64,000 bases of DNA. Origin: Anaerolineae bacterium. Lineage in GTDB: Bacteria; Chloroflexota; Anaerolineae; Aggregatilineales; Phototrophicaceae. The position numbers were made by a program, and so were the translations under genes. Below the pieces are notes generated by a model. The model worked only from the letters and a program-made list of their open reading frames with translations. It did no database searches and was not told where the DNA came from. The stretch covers positions 19,308 to 83,307 of the forward strand of contig JALOOG010000004.1 in the NCBI GenBank assembly GCA_025454525.1, read 5' to 3'. Of the stretch, positions 8,045 through 18,400 are shown in pieces. Every line of letters begins with the position of its first letter. Positions within the stretch are counted from its first letter, which is position 1.

Positions 8045-10068
8045 CGGATGCGTGTCAATAACCCGTTTTCCGGAGGTTGTGGACGATACGCCGCGATCTC
8101 CACAATATCGGCTATTTTTGCCAATTCTGGATGCTGTTGGGCATGTTCTTGCACCGTTTGATAAGCAGCTCGCCGCGTTTTAAATTGACGTTGAGCGCGC
8201 CGATATTCCCGAAAGATCGCCCGCCGGATCGGGTCATGATGAATGCGTTTTGCCGGACGATACCGTGACCACAGTCGCCCCAAGATCACGCTTACGCCGA
8301 TCCCGATCGCGATCATCACGATGATCAGAATCGGGGTGATCACGAGACTAACTAGGGCGTTACCGGCCTCTGCGATGCCTGCTAGGGAGATCTCCGGCAG
8401 TTCAACGCCCGCGAACAATTCGGAGAAGACCCACCGTTGCACCGGGCCGGTTTCGGGGTTGCCTGTCCAACCGGGCGTAGGGTCAAAAGGCACCCATCCA
8501 AAATCCGGAAAATAGACTTCAATCCATGCGTGCGCGTGATTCGCACGCACCTCATAGTAACCGGTGAATGAGTTGTAATCCCCACTCCCATATCCGACCA
8601 CAAATCGGGACGGGATACCGATACTCCGTAACATCACGATCATCGCGCTGACATAATGTTCACACACCCCGCGCTGATCGACAAACAAGAATTGATCGAC
8701 CGCATCGGTCTCTGGGGCTTGGGGCGGTGGGAAAAAATCATACGGGTATTGTGTCAGCAGATGATCGCGAATCGCGATCACCCGATCATAATCATTGCTT
8801 TGATCTTGGGTCAAGCTTTGGGCGAGATCGTGTGTGCGTTGGGTGATCGTATCGGGGAGTTGTAGATAGGTTTCGCGGATCGCATCTGGGTAAGCCCTAC
8901 TAGCCGATCGCAACGCATCCGGATCATGATCGACTCGTGTGGAGACCACCGAATAGATCGTATCACGCCGAAGAGGTTCACCGAGTCGGACTCCGCCCGT
9001 CGAGTCTTGAGCGATCTCGGTGGCCGCAAAGTAGACTTCAATGGCATTGCTGGCCATCCATAACACGTTAGGCATGTCTTGCGCGATGTAAAACGTCTGG
9101 ACAAACTGCTCACCTTGCGCGTTAGGATTTAAGAGAAACCGTCCACGACCGCGACTTCGCAAGGGGGTTAATTGAGGATCGGTTTGTCTCCAAGTGCGCC
9201 CATCATAAAAATCATAGGCGTATCCCCGCCAATAACTCCAAGCCGGGCTAGACACATACATCATGATCGTGTCGCTAAGGCCGCCACGGTAGCTGAGATC
9301 AAGCGTATTGGCGAATCCGTAGTAATATTCGCTACTTTGTGTGGTATCGATCACCGTGCCTTGAATTTGGATCAGTGGCACGGCCGGGTTGATGATCTGG
9401 GAGGACGGTTGTGATCGGATCGGCGCTTGTAAAGAGATCGGCATAAACAGCGGTCGGCCGGCGAATCGGGGTGTAAAGATGAACACCAACGCGATCAACA
9501 CCGTAGCGAGTGCGAAAAATTGCGCGCCACGCCGTAGCCAACCACTACGCTTGACCTTGACCGGAGGCAACACGATCGGTTGACGCTTAAGTTGATCGTG
9601 GGTATCTGCGATCCACAAAAACGCTAAACACAGCGCGAGAAACAAGAGCAGAAACACCCCAAAGCTCACATCGCGGCTTAATGTGGCGGAGGTGTACAGG
9701 GTGATAAAACCCAACCCGATCCCAGAATACAAGTTAAGGCGGCTAAATAGCTCAAAACTCACGATCGCGGTTGCATAAACCGCAAATTGGGCTTGCGGGT
9801 ACGGTTGCCCACCGAACACGCCGATCATCAGCCAACCTAGCGCGAGATGCAACGCGATAAACGTCCCCAACCGGACGATCCGTTGAGGATTACGCCGAAA
9901 ACGATAGGCATACAAGTGTCCAGCGATCAAGCCGATGATTCCGATCACGGCCAACCACCAGAGCCGCGTCACCGATGCGAGGGTGATAAATCCGATCACT
10001 TGGGCGCTAAACACAAGGATACGTAACACGGGTGAATCTTCAGGATCGCGGGGTAATTTAAACATCAT
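8017..10068 (-). CDS. TgpA-like transmembrane transglutaminase
   Basis: A 683-residue membrane protein with the usual TgpA order: about five or six N-terminal transmembrane helices (residues 15-200), an extracytoplasmic region, a transglutaminase-like core, one more membrane helix (about 565-590) and a basic cytoplasmic tail. The catalytic triad is visible as Cys in RGVCEHYVSAM (about 467), His in NHAHAWIEVYF (about 509) and Asp in PFDPTPGW (about 526). It is the last gene of a MoxR-DUF58-TgpA operon and overlaps the DUF58 gene by 11 bp. These operons are widespread; the family is linked to envelope protein processing, but the substrate is unknown. Confidence 0.9.
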   Translation of the reverse strand: MMFKLPRDPEDSPVLRILVFSAQVIGFITLASVTRLWWLAVIGIIGLIAGHLYAYRFRRNPQRIVRLGTFIALHLALGWLMIGVFGGQPYPQAQFAVYATAIVSFELFSRLNLYSGIGLGFITLYTSATLSRDVSFGVFLLLFLALCLAFLWIADTHDQLKRQPIVLPPVKVKRSGWLRRGAQFFALATVLIALVFIFTPRFAGRPLFMPISLQAPIRSQPSSQIINPAVPLIQIQGTVIDTTQSSEYYYGFANTLDLSYRGGLSDTIMMYVSSPAWSYWRGYAYDFYDGRTWRQTDPQLTPLRSRGRGRFLLNPNAQGEQFVQTFYIAQDMPNVLWMASNAIEVYFAATEIAQDSTGGVRLGEPLRRDTIYSVVSTRVDHDPDALRSASRAYPDAIRETYLQLPDTITQRTHDLAQSLTQDQSNDYDRVIAIRDHLLTQYPYDFFPPPQAPETDAVDQFLFVDQRGVCEHYVSAMIVMLRSIGIPSRFVVGYGSGDYNSFTGYYEVRANHAHAWIEVYFPDFGWVPFDPTPGWTGNPETGPVQRWVFSELFAGVELPEISLAGIAEAGNALVSLVITPILIIVMIAIGIGVSVILGRLWSRYRPAKRIHHDPIRRAIFREYRRAQRQFKTRRAAYQTVQEHAQQHPELAKIADIVEIAAYRPQPPENGLLTRIRQWRKRPNP

Positions 10069-11236
10069 ACACCAATCGTTCTACCCAATCTTGACCAAAA
10101 CGGATCACGCGGGTTAGGATACCCGCTTCTTCTAACCCATGGGCGATCCCGTCTGGCAACTTACCCCCAACGGGAAAAGTTGCCCCATCGATCAACACGA
10201 CCATCAGCGTATACCCGCGATGTTGGAGACGGGCTGCCGCTTCGATCAAAGTGTGATCGGCTTGCGCCGTGATCACCACGATAAAATTTTGAAACCCCTG
10301 ATTCGACGCGAGTAACTGCTCAAGATGCGGATGTGCCGTTGGAGCGACTCGCGCCATATATTGCAAGAGCGCTTCCCATGCCAACGCGCCATTCGGGGTT
10401 GCGAGATCCTGTTGATCGGCGGCTAAATACAGCGGATAGCGATTGCGATACGCATATTCCGCAATGCTCATCGTGCATTTAATCGCCCATTCAAATGGGG
10501 TCTGCTTTTGATCGTTCGGATGTGGATACCACCGATCAAAGATCAACGTAACCCCCGGTTCCGTTTCTTGGGCAAATTCTTTGCTGATCAAGTTCCCTGT
10601 CCGTGCCACACTCCGCCAATGGATATGACGGGGCGAGTCCCCGGCCCGATACGGCCGTGTCCCGATGATCTCCGATCCTAACCCGGGACGTGGAAACACC
10701 TGTTCCGCTGCCAATTGCCGATCCAATAAGCTCAAGCGAGTCAACGGTTTCACGACCGGATAGATCAAGATCCGTGTCGGGCTATCGAGGCGTTTTTGCC
10801 GCTGAAAATAACCAAAGGGAGCGCGAGAACTCACCTTGATCGGGGTAAAGGTATGGACTCCGCGCCGATCGTTGATCACGGTGTAGGTGAAGCTGATCTT
10901 CTCGTTCAGGATCGGGATGAACAGGTGTTTTTCACGTTCTTCTGGAGGCGCAATTGGACAATTTTCCCACACGTTGAGCTGAACGCTTGGCATTCGACCC
11001 GCCAACCTTAGGGTGATCTCCACCGTGGACGCTTCATCCTCATACAAATCCGTCGGTTCGATCCGCCGCTCCAACGTAATCCCACTGACCGCTCCGCGAT
11101 TCAAGATCCATGAGACGATCAGCAATCCAAACAAGACCGCGGACATCACATATAACCAGCCCACTTGAGTCTGATTCGCAAATAGATACAAGATCAACGC
11201 CCCGATCGCAAAACTGTAAAAGCGCGCTGTAGGCAT
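10058..11236 (-). CDS. DUF58 domain protein
   Basis: A 392-residue protein with two adjacent transmembrane helices near residues 8-45, a beta-rich extracytoplasmic stretch, and the DUF58 signature TRPYRAGDSPRHIHWRSVAR near residue 200. After that comes a VWA-like fold (GVTLIFDRW and later segments). DUF58 proteins travel with MoxR ATPases, which is exactly the context here: it lies 8 bp after the MoxR gene and overlaps the transglutaminase gene by 11 bp. The presumed role is an adaptor between the ATPase and a substrate; this is inference from the family. Confidence 0.9.
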   Translation of the reverse strand: MPTARFYSFAIGALILYLFANQTQVGWLYVMSAVLFGLLIVSWILNRGAVSGITLERRIEPTDLYEDEASTVEITLRLAGRMPSVQLNVWENCPIAPPEEREKHLFIPILNEKISFTYTVINDRRGVHTFTPIKVSSRAPFGYFQRQKRLDSPTRILIYPVVKPLTRLSLLDRQLAAEQVFPRPGLGSEIIGTRPYRAGDSPRHIHWRSVARTGNLISKEFAQETEPGVTLIFDRWYPHPNDQKQTPFEWAIKCTMSIAEYAYRNRYPLYLAADQQDLATPNGALAWEALLQYMARVAPTAHPHLEQLLASNQGFQNFIVVITAQADHTLIEAAARLQHRGYTLMVVLIDGATFPVGGKLPDGIAHGLEEAGILTRVIRFGQDWVERLVYDV

Positions 11237-11244
11237 GATTAGGC

Positions 11245-12195
11245 TTACTCAAGTGGGACGCGGATCTCGCGCAATAGGTGATCGATCACCGCTTGGGCCG
11301 TTTGTGCGCGCCGATCCCGTGTCAATAAACGGTGTCCTAAGACCGCCGGGGCTACCGTCTTGATGTCATCCGGTGTGACAAACGTGCGTTGACGGATCAA
11401 GGCCATCGCTTGCGCGCATTTTTGTAAGGCCACCCCGCCGCGTGGACTGATCCCAATCACCACATCCGGATGAGCGCGAGTCGCTTGATTGATCTGTACA
11501 ATGTACTCTTTCAGCGGCCGTGCCACATCAATTTGACGCACCGCCTGTTGTAATTGGATCAATTCCGAAAGTTCCAACACGGGTTCAATTTCCGCTAAAG
11601 GATTGCCATGTTCTTCCCGCTCTAAGATCATCACCTCATCTTGATAACCGGGATAACCGAGTCCTAATGCGATCAAAAAGCGATCCAATTGCGCTTCCGG
11701 TAGCGGAAATGTGCCGGACATCTCCACCGGATTTTGTGTGGCGATCAGGAAAAACGGCTCTGGGAGTGGGTGCGTTTCGCCGTCTACGGTCACTTGACCT
11801 TCGGCCATGCTTTCTAACAGGCTTGATTGAGTACGGGGTGAGGCTCGATTGATCTCATCCACTAGCACGATATGGCCAAAGATCGGCCCGCGTATGAACT
11901 CAAAGCGTTGTTCACGTTGGTTGTAGATCGCTCCGCCCGTGATGTCACTTGGCAAGAGATCCGGTGTGCATTGAATCCGTTTAAATGTCCCGTGTAACGA
12001 GTAGGCGATCGATTTGGCCACAAGCGTTTTACCGATACCGGGGACATCTTCTAGTAGGACATGCCCTTGTGCCAATAAAGCCACGAGGATCAATTCAAGT
12101 TTATGGAGGTCGATCACGGTCGCTTGACGGACATTCGCGATCAAGCGTTGGAGGGTGGTGTCAGCCGATTTAGTCTGTGTTTTCAAAAACTGCAT
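11245..12195 (-). CDS. MoxR-family AAA+ ATPase
   Basis: A 316-residue cytoplasmic ATPase. Walker A is EDVPGIGKTLVAKS (residues 50-63), Walker B with sensor is VLVDEINRASPRTQSSLLE (near 112), followed by the MoxR helix insert QVTVDGETHPLPEPF and the ATQNPVE sensor-1 motif. MoxR proteins act as chaperone-like remodelers, often for VWA- or DUF58-containing partners. It is the first gene of the operon with DUF58 and the transglutaminase. The length is typical. Confidence 0.93.
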   Translation of the reverse strand: MQFLKTQTKSADTTLQRLIANVRQATVIDLHKLELILVALLAQGHVLLEDVPGIGKTLVAKSIAYSLHGTFKRIQCTPDLLPSDITGGAIYNQREQRFEFIRGPIFGHIVLVDEINRASPRTQSSLLESMAEGQVTVDGETHPLPEPFFLIATQNPVEMSGTFPLPEAQLDRFLIALGLGYPGYQDEVMILEREEHGNPLAEIEPVLELSELIQLQQAVRQIDVARPLKEYIVQINQATRAHPDVVIGISPRGGVALQKCAQAMALIRQRTFVTPDDIKTVAPAVLGHRLLTRDRRAQTAQAVIDHLLREIRVPLE

Positions 12196-12318
12196 TCGCT
12201 TTTTTACCTTTATTCACTCTGGTTATTTTACACGCCTTTGGTTGAATTTTGGTTAAAGTGGTCGGGATGAAGTACACTCCAATTCCTTAATAAATGTTCA
12301 TAAAGCGGAGGGTAGGTC

Positions 12319-13728
12319 ATGGCCACTGTACGCACCACCGTAGACGGGATTCGCATCCGTGAAGCGCCGATCAATGGCAAGCCCATCGGGTTGGTATTCA
12401 TTCGGGATGTGCTGGTTTCACTAGAGTCGATCGAATCCACGCGCCGCAAATTGGGTAAAGACGGTGAATGGCTGCATATTCGCACCCCAAATGGCGTTGA
12501 AGCTTATGTCGCGGCCCAATTTTTGGAAGCGGTGGATCTGCCTGAGGATCCTAATCTCCCGAAACTGTATGTACGCCCCACCAGTGACGGTGTACGCTTG
12601 CGTGAACAACCTAGCGACGGGAAACCCGTAGGTCAAGTTTATATGCGGGATACCCTAGAGGTGCTTGAACCTACCGATAACGCTATCACCAAGTTAGGGA
12701 TACAAAATCAATGGATCAAGCTCAAAACCCCCTTCGGTTTAGAGGCTTACGCGGCGGCGTGGATGCTCACCAAGACCGATCCTCCTCCGCCGATTGTGCG
12801 GATCAAAGCGGGTAACATTGTCGGCATGAACCTTGATCAATTTCATCCCTTAGGAACACCGACACCAGAGCGCCTATCAGGTTTAGGGTGGGTGCGTTTT
12901 GGTTACAATGTCTCCATGGGCAAGGGATCGCAAGATCTTCAGGCGGCGTATAACTTATATCGCCCGTTGGCAGAGCGTTACGCCCGTGCCGGACTCAAGG
13001 TGATGTTTGTCTTGACTCATCAGACCTACGGTGAAGGACGCGATGAATTTTGGCCATGGGCAACGATGACCGATGCGTCGTGGCGCACCCTCACCGGCCG
13101 TTTTACCGACATGGTAGGGCAGATCATCAAACAATATGCCGGACAAGATCTGGTTCATGCGTGGCAAGTGTGGAATGAACAAGACGCACCGATCGGGGCA
13201 GCGGCTTCTGTGCCGATGACTCCTAGCAATTACAGTTATCTCTTAGGTCAAACGGTGCAATGTATCCGCTCTATCGATCCTCAAACTGCGGTGATCAGCG
13301 GCGGTCACACCCGTGGGCCCCAAGCGGGATCAAAGTACGCCCGTGAAACGATCAATGTGATGCCCACAGTCGAATTACCTGACGGCATCGCCTTTCATCC
13401 TTACGGACGTGGTACAACCCCCGGCGATCGCTATTCCAATTGGGGCCATATCGATGAGGAAGTCAATGCTTACATGGGGATCTTACCAGATCGCCCGGTG
13501 TGGATCACCGAATGGGGCGTTTTAGACAAGGAAAACGATGCTCCCGCTGACATCGCCCGCTATGCAACCAATTTTATGACCCATTTGCGCGATAAGTACC
13601 CCGGCCGCATCGCTGCCGCGATCTGGTACGCATGGGCGATCGGGATGCACAATGGGTTCGGGTTAGTGGGACGCGATGATCGTCCCTTAGAACCGTTGTA
13701 TGGCAATTTTTTGTCTTTGCGGGCCTAA
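12319..13728 (+). CDS. Two SH3b-like domains plus TIM-barrel glycosidase
   Basis: A 469-residue protein with two bacterial SH3-like repeats (about 2-75 and 84-155, both built on GIRIREAPINGKPIG / GVRLREQPSDGKPVG) followed by a (beta/alpha)8 hydrolase-like domain from about 165. The likely acid/base is Glu287 in VWNEQDAP and the nucleophile Glu398 in VWITEWGV, spaced as in clan A glycosidases (GH5/GH39-like). No signal peptide is seen at the ATG, which has a good ribosome-binding site (GGAGGGTAGG), so the usual cell-wall location of SH3b enzymes is not explained. The substrate is unknown. Confidence 0.75.
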   Translation: MATVRTTVDGIRIREAPINGKPIGLVFIRDVLVSLESIESTRRKLGKDGEWLHIRTPNGVEAYVAAQFLEAVDLPEDPNLPKLYVRPTSDGVRLREQPSDGKPVGQVYMRDTLEVLEPTDNAITKLGIQNQWIKLKTPFGLEAYAAAWMLTKTDPPPPIVRIKAGNIVGMNLDQFHPLGTPTPERLSGLGWVRFGYNVSMGKGSQDLQAAYNLYRPLAERYARAGLKVMFVLTHQTYGEGRDEFWPWATMTDASWRTLTGRFTDMVGQIIKQYAGQDLVHAWQVWNEQDAPIGAAASVPMTPSNYSYLLGQTVQCIRSIDPQTAVISGGHTRGPQAGSKYARETINVMPTVELPDGIAFHPYGRGTTPGDRYSNWGHIDEEVNAYMGILPDRPVWITEWGVLDKENDAPADIARYATNFMTHLRDKYPGRIAAAIWYAWAIGMHNGFGLVGRDDRPLEPLYGNFLSLRA

Positions 13729-13805
13729 AATCTTAACTGTTCATGAGAACAATTTCGTGGTAAATTTTGAGCAATTGTATGTAATCTTTCTGAAGGAATC
13801 GTAAT

Positions 13806-14024
13806 ATGTTACTCTCTGCCAGCGTTTTAGTGATCGTTTTTGGGATGATTTGCCTGTTTGATAGTGACTTGGCACAATCGATTCATGAAGCGGATGCCCG
13901 CATGTTCGGTTTTCAATTGAATCGTGTGGCCAATTGGGAAACGCGCATGATGATCCAAGGTGCAATTTTGATCGTCATGGGTGGGATCGGCGTGATGCTT
14001 AGTTTAGGCATGTTCGGTTTCTAA
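13806..14024 (+). CDS. Small two-helix membrane protein
   Basis: A 72-residue hypothetical protein with a transmembrane segment at about residues 2-18, a short loop rich in charged residues, and a second segment at about 48-70. GAAGGAA precedes the ATG, and a clear terminator follows the stop, which supports a real gene. I do not recognise a family. Confidence 0.6.
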   Translation: MLLSASVLVIVFGMICLFDSDLAQSIHEADARMFGFQLNRVANWETRMMIQGAILIVMGGIGVMLSLGMFGF

Positions 14025-14040
14025 GGGGTGATCTCGCTTA

Positions 14041-14061
14041 AAGGGGCGCACCACGCCCCTT
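14041..14061. terminator. Bidirectional hairpin terminator
   Basis: A perfect 8-bp stem (AAGGGGCG / CGCCCCTT) with loop CACCA lies between the convergent stops of the small membrane protein and the ATPase-winged-helix gene. It has little T-run and may rely on symmetry for both strands. Confidence 0.65.
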
Positions 14062-14065
14062 AAGG

Positions 14066-15448
14066 TCATGTTTCAGGGTGTGCGACAAATTTATAGCCTT
14101 TACCGCGGATATTTTTGATCGCTTCATCCGGTCTTAAAGTTTTGCGAATGCGATGTACCGCGGCCTCTAAAGCGCGTTTCGATTTATCATTATCTTCCCA
14201 CACCGCATCTAATAATTCCTCAAACGTGCAGACGCGACCTTCATGTTGTTGAAAGTAGCGTAACAATGCGCCGTCAATTGGTGTGAGATTTTCGCTAGAG
14301 ACCGCTATTACGGCTATATGAGATGCGGATTGTTGTTGGTCTTGACGTTCGATAAACAGGGTGAACAGCGCGCTGAAAATACCATATACTCCGTGTTTAA
14401 GATCCCATTGGATCAGCGCTTTGCTGACCAATCGCGCCGCGATCACACTCTGTTCGCGATTAAGTTCTTTCGGGCTTTCTCTGGCAATTTCCATGAGGAC
14501 GTGTCGTTCCGGATCGCTTAACTTATTCCATTGAAGTTGAAAGATGCGATGCAGATGAGGTTGGCTCATCAGACGAAATAAAAATTGTTCCGAAAAATGC
14601 CCGCGTTCTTTGGCATCATCCAACCAATGCTTGAGATCGGCATAATCGCTAGACATCTCATAGTAATGTTCACAGGCGGTCGTCAAGACAAACGGTTGTT
14701 TACCCCCCACTTCGATCAAAAACTCGGTTTCAGAGGCGGTATAGGACAAGCTCATCTCTCTCAGCGGTTGATTGATCAGATCCCGCGCCGCTTGATCGCT
14801 CAATAAACCTAACGTTTCGGGACGTAAGATCCCTAAAAACGGGGAACTTTGGCCAAAGTCCGGACGCAATTCAGCGATCGGGGCCTCTGTAGCAATAATG
14901 ATCACCGCATGATCACTAATCACCCGCAATAAACCGTCATCATGGTTATCCAGTTGATCGAGCGGCGTATCAAAATCATCCATGAGAAACACCACTCGGA
15001 TCGCTTGATTATCCAATTGCTGTAACACTCGTTTGAGTTGATTCACCAGTTCTTGACGTGGCGTTGTGACTTCATACTGCCCAAAGCGTGGGGAGGTGTG
15101 TTGCGCTAGATCCGCAAATTCATGATGTAAATGATCCAGCAGCAAGTAAAACAGGTTGTCATCTTCCCCGAAGGTATGGAAATTCAGGTAGATAAACAAC
15201 AATTGCCGTGTTCCACCCGGACGATACTCCGCGTTGATATACTGCTCATAGCGTTTGAGCGCGCCATTTTTATCTTTGAGGAACTTCAAGAGCGTCGTTT
15301 TACCGATCGTGCGAATCCCGTGGATCGCGTGACCACTGGTATACGGCGCGGTGAGGACTTGTAAGATCCCGATCAATTCACGTTCACGTCCGTAAAAATG
15401 TTTAGGGTGATACGTCAACAACATCGGGGTATAGGGATTAGGGATCAT
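14066..15448 (-). CDS. STAND-like ATPase with OmpR-type winged-helix DNA-binding domain
   Basis: A 460-residue protein. Residues 1-160 hold a P-loop ATPase: the entry motif NPYTPML then HFYGRERELIG, Walker A GIRTIGKTTLLKFL (44-57) and Walker B RVVFLMDDFD (151-160). A helical region follows, and residues 385-460 are a Trans_reg_C (OmpR/PhoB-type) winged helix ending in KNIRGKGYKFVAHPET. It lacks a receiver domain, so this is an ATPase-driven rather than phospho-driven regulator (inference). ATG 15448 lies 2 bp after the stop of the upstream RelA/SpoT-ATPase gene, so the two are translationally coupled. Its ATPase is a close relative of the one in that partner. Confidence 0.8.
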   Translation of the reverse strand: MIPNPYTPMLLTYHPKHFYGRERELIGILQVLTAPYTSGHAIHGIRTIGKTTLLKFLKDKNGALKRYEQYINAEYRPGGTRQLLFIYLNFHTFGEDDNLFYLLLDHLHHEFADLAQHTSPRFGQYEVTTPRQELVNQLKRVLQQLDNQAIRVVFLMDDFDTPLDQLDNHDDGLLRVISDHAVIIIATEAPIAELRPDFGQSSPFLGILRPETLGLLSDQAARDLINQPLREMSLSYTASETEFLIEVGGKQPFVLTTACEHYYEMSSDYADLKHWLDDAKERGHFSEQFLFRLMSQPHLHRIFQLQWNKLSDPERHVLMEIARESPKELNREQSVIAARLVSKALIQWDLKHGVYGIFSALFTLFIERQDQQQSASHIAVIAVSSENLTPIDGALLRYFQQHEGRVCTFEELLDAVWEDNDKSKRALEAAVHRIRKTLRPDEAIKNIRGKGYKFVAHPET

Positions 15449-15450
15449 GA

Positions 15451-18400
15451 TTAGTTTTCTCGCTGTAGATCTTGACTGATCGAAACATGGGTAACGACTC
15501 GGCGCAACCATTGATGAAACAACCCGATCGGGATGCGATACAAGGCTTTTTGCTGATGCTCACTCGCTTCAATCAGTCCAGTTTGCTTCAGATCACCGAG
15601 ACTTTTTGGCAAACTCCATCCTTCCAGCTGATACCCGTAGCGTTTGAGCGCATCGCGGATCTGATCACTGGTCACACCATCACGTTTTTCTTCGGTGATA
15701 TACGCGATCACTTTCAAAATGTCCCAATCAAACTCCGAGACTCGATGACGATAATGGCTGAAATAATGTTCCCCCGCGATCAACAGGTTCTGTATCACTT
15801 GATCTAAATCGGACATCGTGACGCTGGTCTGTTCGGTGAAAGTCAGATGTGTGATCAATTTTTCACAGATCGCTTGAATGAAATAGGGATGACAATGCGT
15901 GAGATCCAAAATCTGATCGATCACTTCCGACGGGATCTTATAAAACCGTTCGGAAGGTTGTTGGATCAAGCGCATCGCCGCGACTCGATCAAGCGCATCT
16001 AATCGAATCGGAATCCCGCGTTGTAATAGCCCTTTGCTACGGGTATCTTCTCGCAAGATGATATGATCATGCACACATAAGATAAATTCGAGGTGGGCTT
16101 GGCTCACCAACCATTGCATCCCGTCGAAAAAATGGGATTCCAACGCGCCTTTTTTAAATTCTTCTTCCGCACGGGTGAACTCATCGATCAGAAACAGTAA
16201 TCGTGTGCCTTGTAAGGCGCGTTCCACCCGTTTTGCCCATTGATGAAACGCGATAAACGGATTTTCTTGTAAGTCTTGTTTCTGTAAGCGCAAGTTGCGC
16301 CGATCTTCCAATTTCCACAAGCGCCCCTGAAACTTGTCATAAGCGGTTTCGGCCAGTTGTAGTAAAAACGTGCGCGTCTCAAATGGCGATAAACTCTGCA
16401 CATCAAACAAGATCGGTAACACCCCGCCGATCTGCGGCAAAAACTGCTCCGCCAATTGGTATAACAATGACGTTTTGCCGATCCGCTTTTGCCCATACAA
16501 CACGATCATCTCATGTTGTGCGATCTTTTCCATGATTGTGCGAATTTCGCTTTCACGTCCATAAAATACCGCTTGATTCCCGACTTGTTTGAGCGTGTAC
16601 GGGTTTTGTTGGCGTTTATCTAAACGTGCGGCGATCAACATCTTATGGCCGGGGAACAATTGCCAGATCTTAAAATCCGTGAGATACCCACCGCGTTCGA
16701 TCACCCGCAACGCACTTTGTAGCAAGTGCAGGCTTTCTTGGGAAGGCGCATCCACCGTAAATTGAATGGTGTATTTGTTGTCTTTTAACTCGCTGTGAAA
16801 GTGATGCAAATTCAACCGCAGCTGTTCATCGTCTTTACCGACGCTAGACACCGCGTTTAAGATCATACTGACCACAAAGCTAAATGCGGGCGCGGAGATC
16901 AACACTTCAATCGCTTCACGGGAATTTTCAGCCGATCGCCATTTTAACAGCACGGCTTGATCGATCGTCGGTGCGTGACGGCTGTCTTTACGATAGACCA
17001 CCAAAACGCGCTCTTTATCCCGTCCGATATACTTCCCGACAATTTCGACTCCCGGCAAAACCCGCGTTTTGCGGTCAAATTTTTCAGGTTCTTTCTCTTG
17101 TAGCCATGTCCGGGCGATGCGAATCGGGGTATTGACTTCATCCCCATTGGCCAAAATGATATGACCGATCAACTCATATTCGATCATCGATGCGACCACT
17201 TCATCCGGTGAGATCGCGCCGTCGGTGACTTTAAGATACAACGTATCTACATGACCAAGCTCATGATCATGAGCGACGCGATTCAAAATATGATCGATCT
17301 TTTCCACGGGAAACCGCATTTGATAGATGCTATTTTCGCGTTCTAGCACCTTTTCGATCAATCTACGCCCTTTGTGTGGACGGCGATCTTGTTGTTTCAA
17401 GAACCGTTTGATCGCATTTTTAGTAGCAGGCAGCCGCGCACAGTCTGACCATTCCGGCGTTAAACAAGGGTAGTGTGTATCAAATTCCACTTCCACCAGA
17501 TCGCGATGATGCACTTCTTCATCAAAACGTTTTTGTCGGCCGTTGACGGAAAAGCTTTTAGCATACGCCCCCAAGACCGAATGAATCCGAAACGCCACAT
17601 CCACCAAGGTACTACCCACCGGAAGGGGATAGATCACACCACCATTCGGCGTAATCACACCGATCTCCGATGAAGTCCGGATCACATCGGTATTTCCGGG
17701 ACGCATCACCTCACGGATCGTCTGATTTTGCCACCACACATTTTTAATTTCGATCGGGTTCAATAGCGCCGCCGTCACCCCGTAGCGATTGATGCTCTCC
17801 ATTTCGTGGCTACGAATCCGAAATTCGACCAACTTTTGATCGATCATCACCGTGGTGATCAAACACCGATACCCGTTGTAACGTGGATCAGCAATGTAAT
17901 CGTAAAAGCGTGCGTCTTTTCCGTGTTCATCATTCGGATAGAGGTAATAACGTAAGGCCGGTTTCCAACAATGATGAATCAAGCCAAGGGTGCGATAACA
18001 CTCCTCCTCATGACTCAATAGCACATCGATTCGCAATGTTTCGGTGTTGTTCAGCCCTTGTTTTTTCCCTTTTTCGCTTCGTAAGTACATGCTCAAGGGG
18101 GTACTCTCATGATGCTGGATCTCAACATCCGGCAATAGACTGCTTAAAGTAGCCTTGATCTGTTCATAAAATGGCCATTGTCGCTTACGGATCGTCTGTT
18201 CTTGTTTAGCAAAATGTTGATATTGGATCGGATACAGCGCTTGTAAGCTGATGTTGCCTAATTCGGTGCGATCTTGCCACATGCCCAACATCTCTAACAG
18301 CGGTAGATAAACCTTAAAGTTGCGTTCGGCCCATTCTTCGCGCTGTGAAACGGTCATCAGATCTAATTGAGCGACACTTGCCAAGCGATCCGCCACGACG

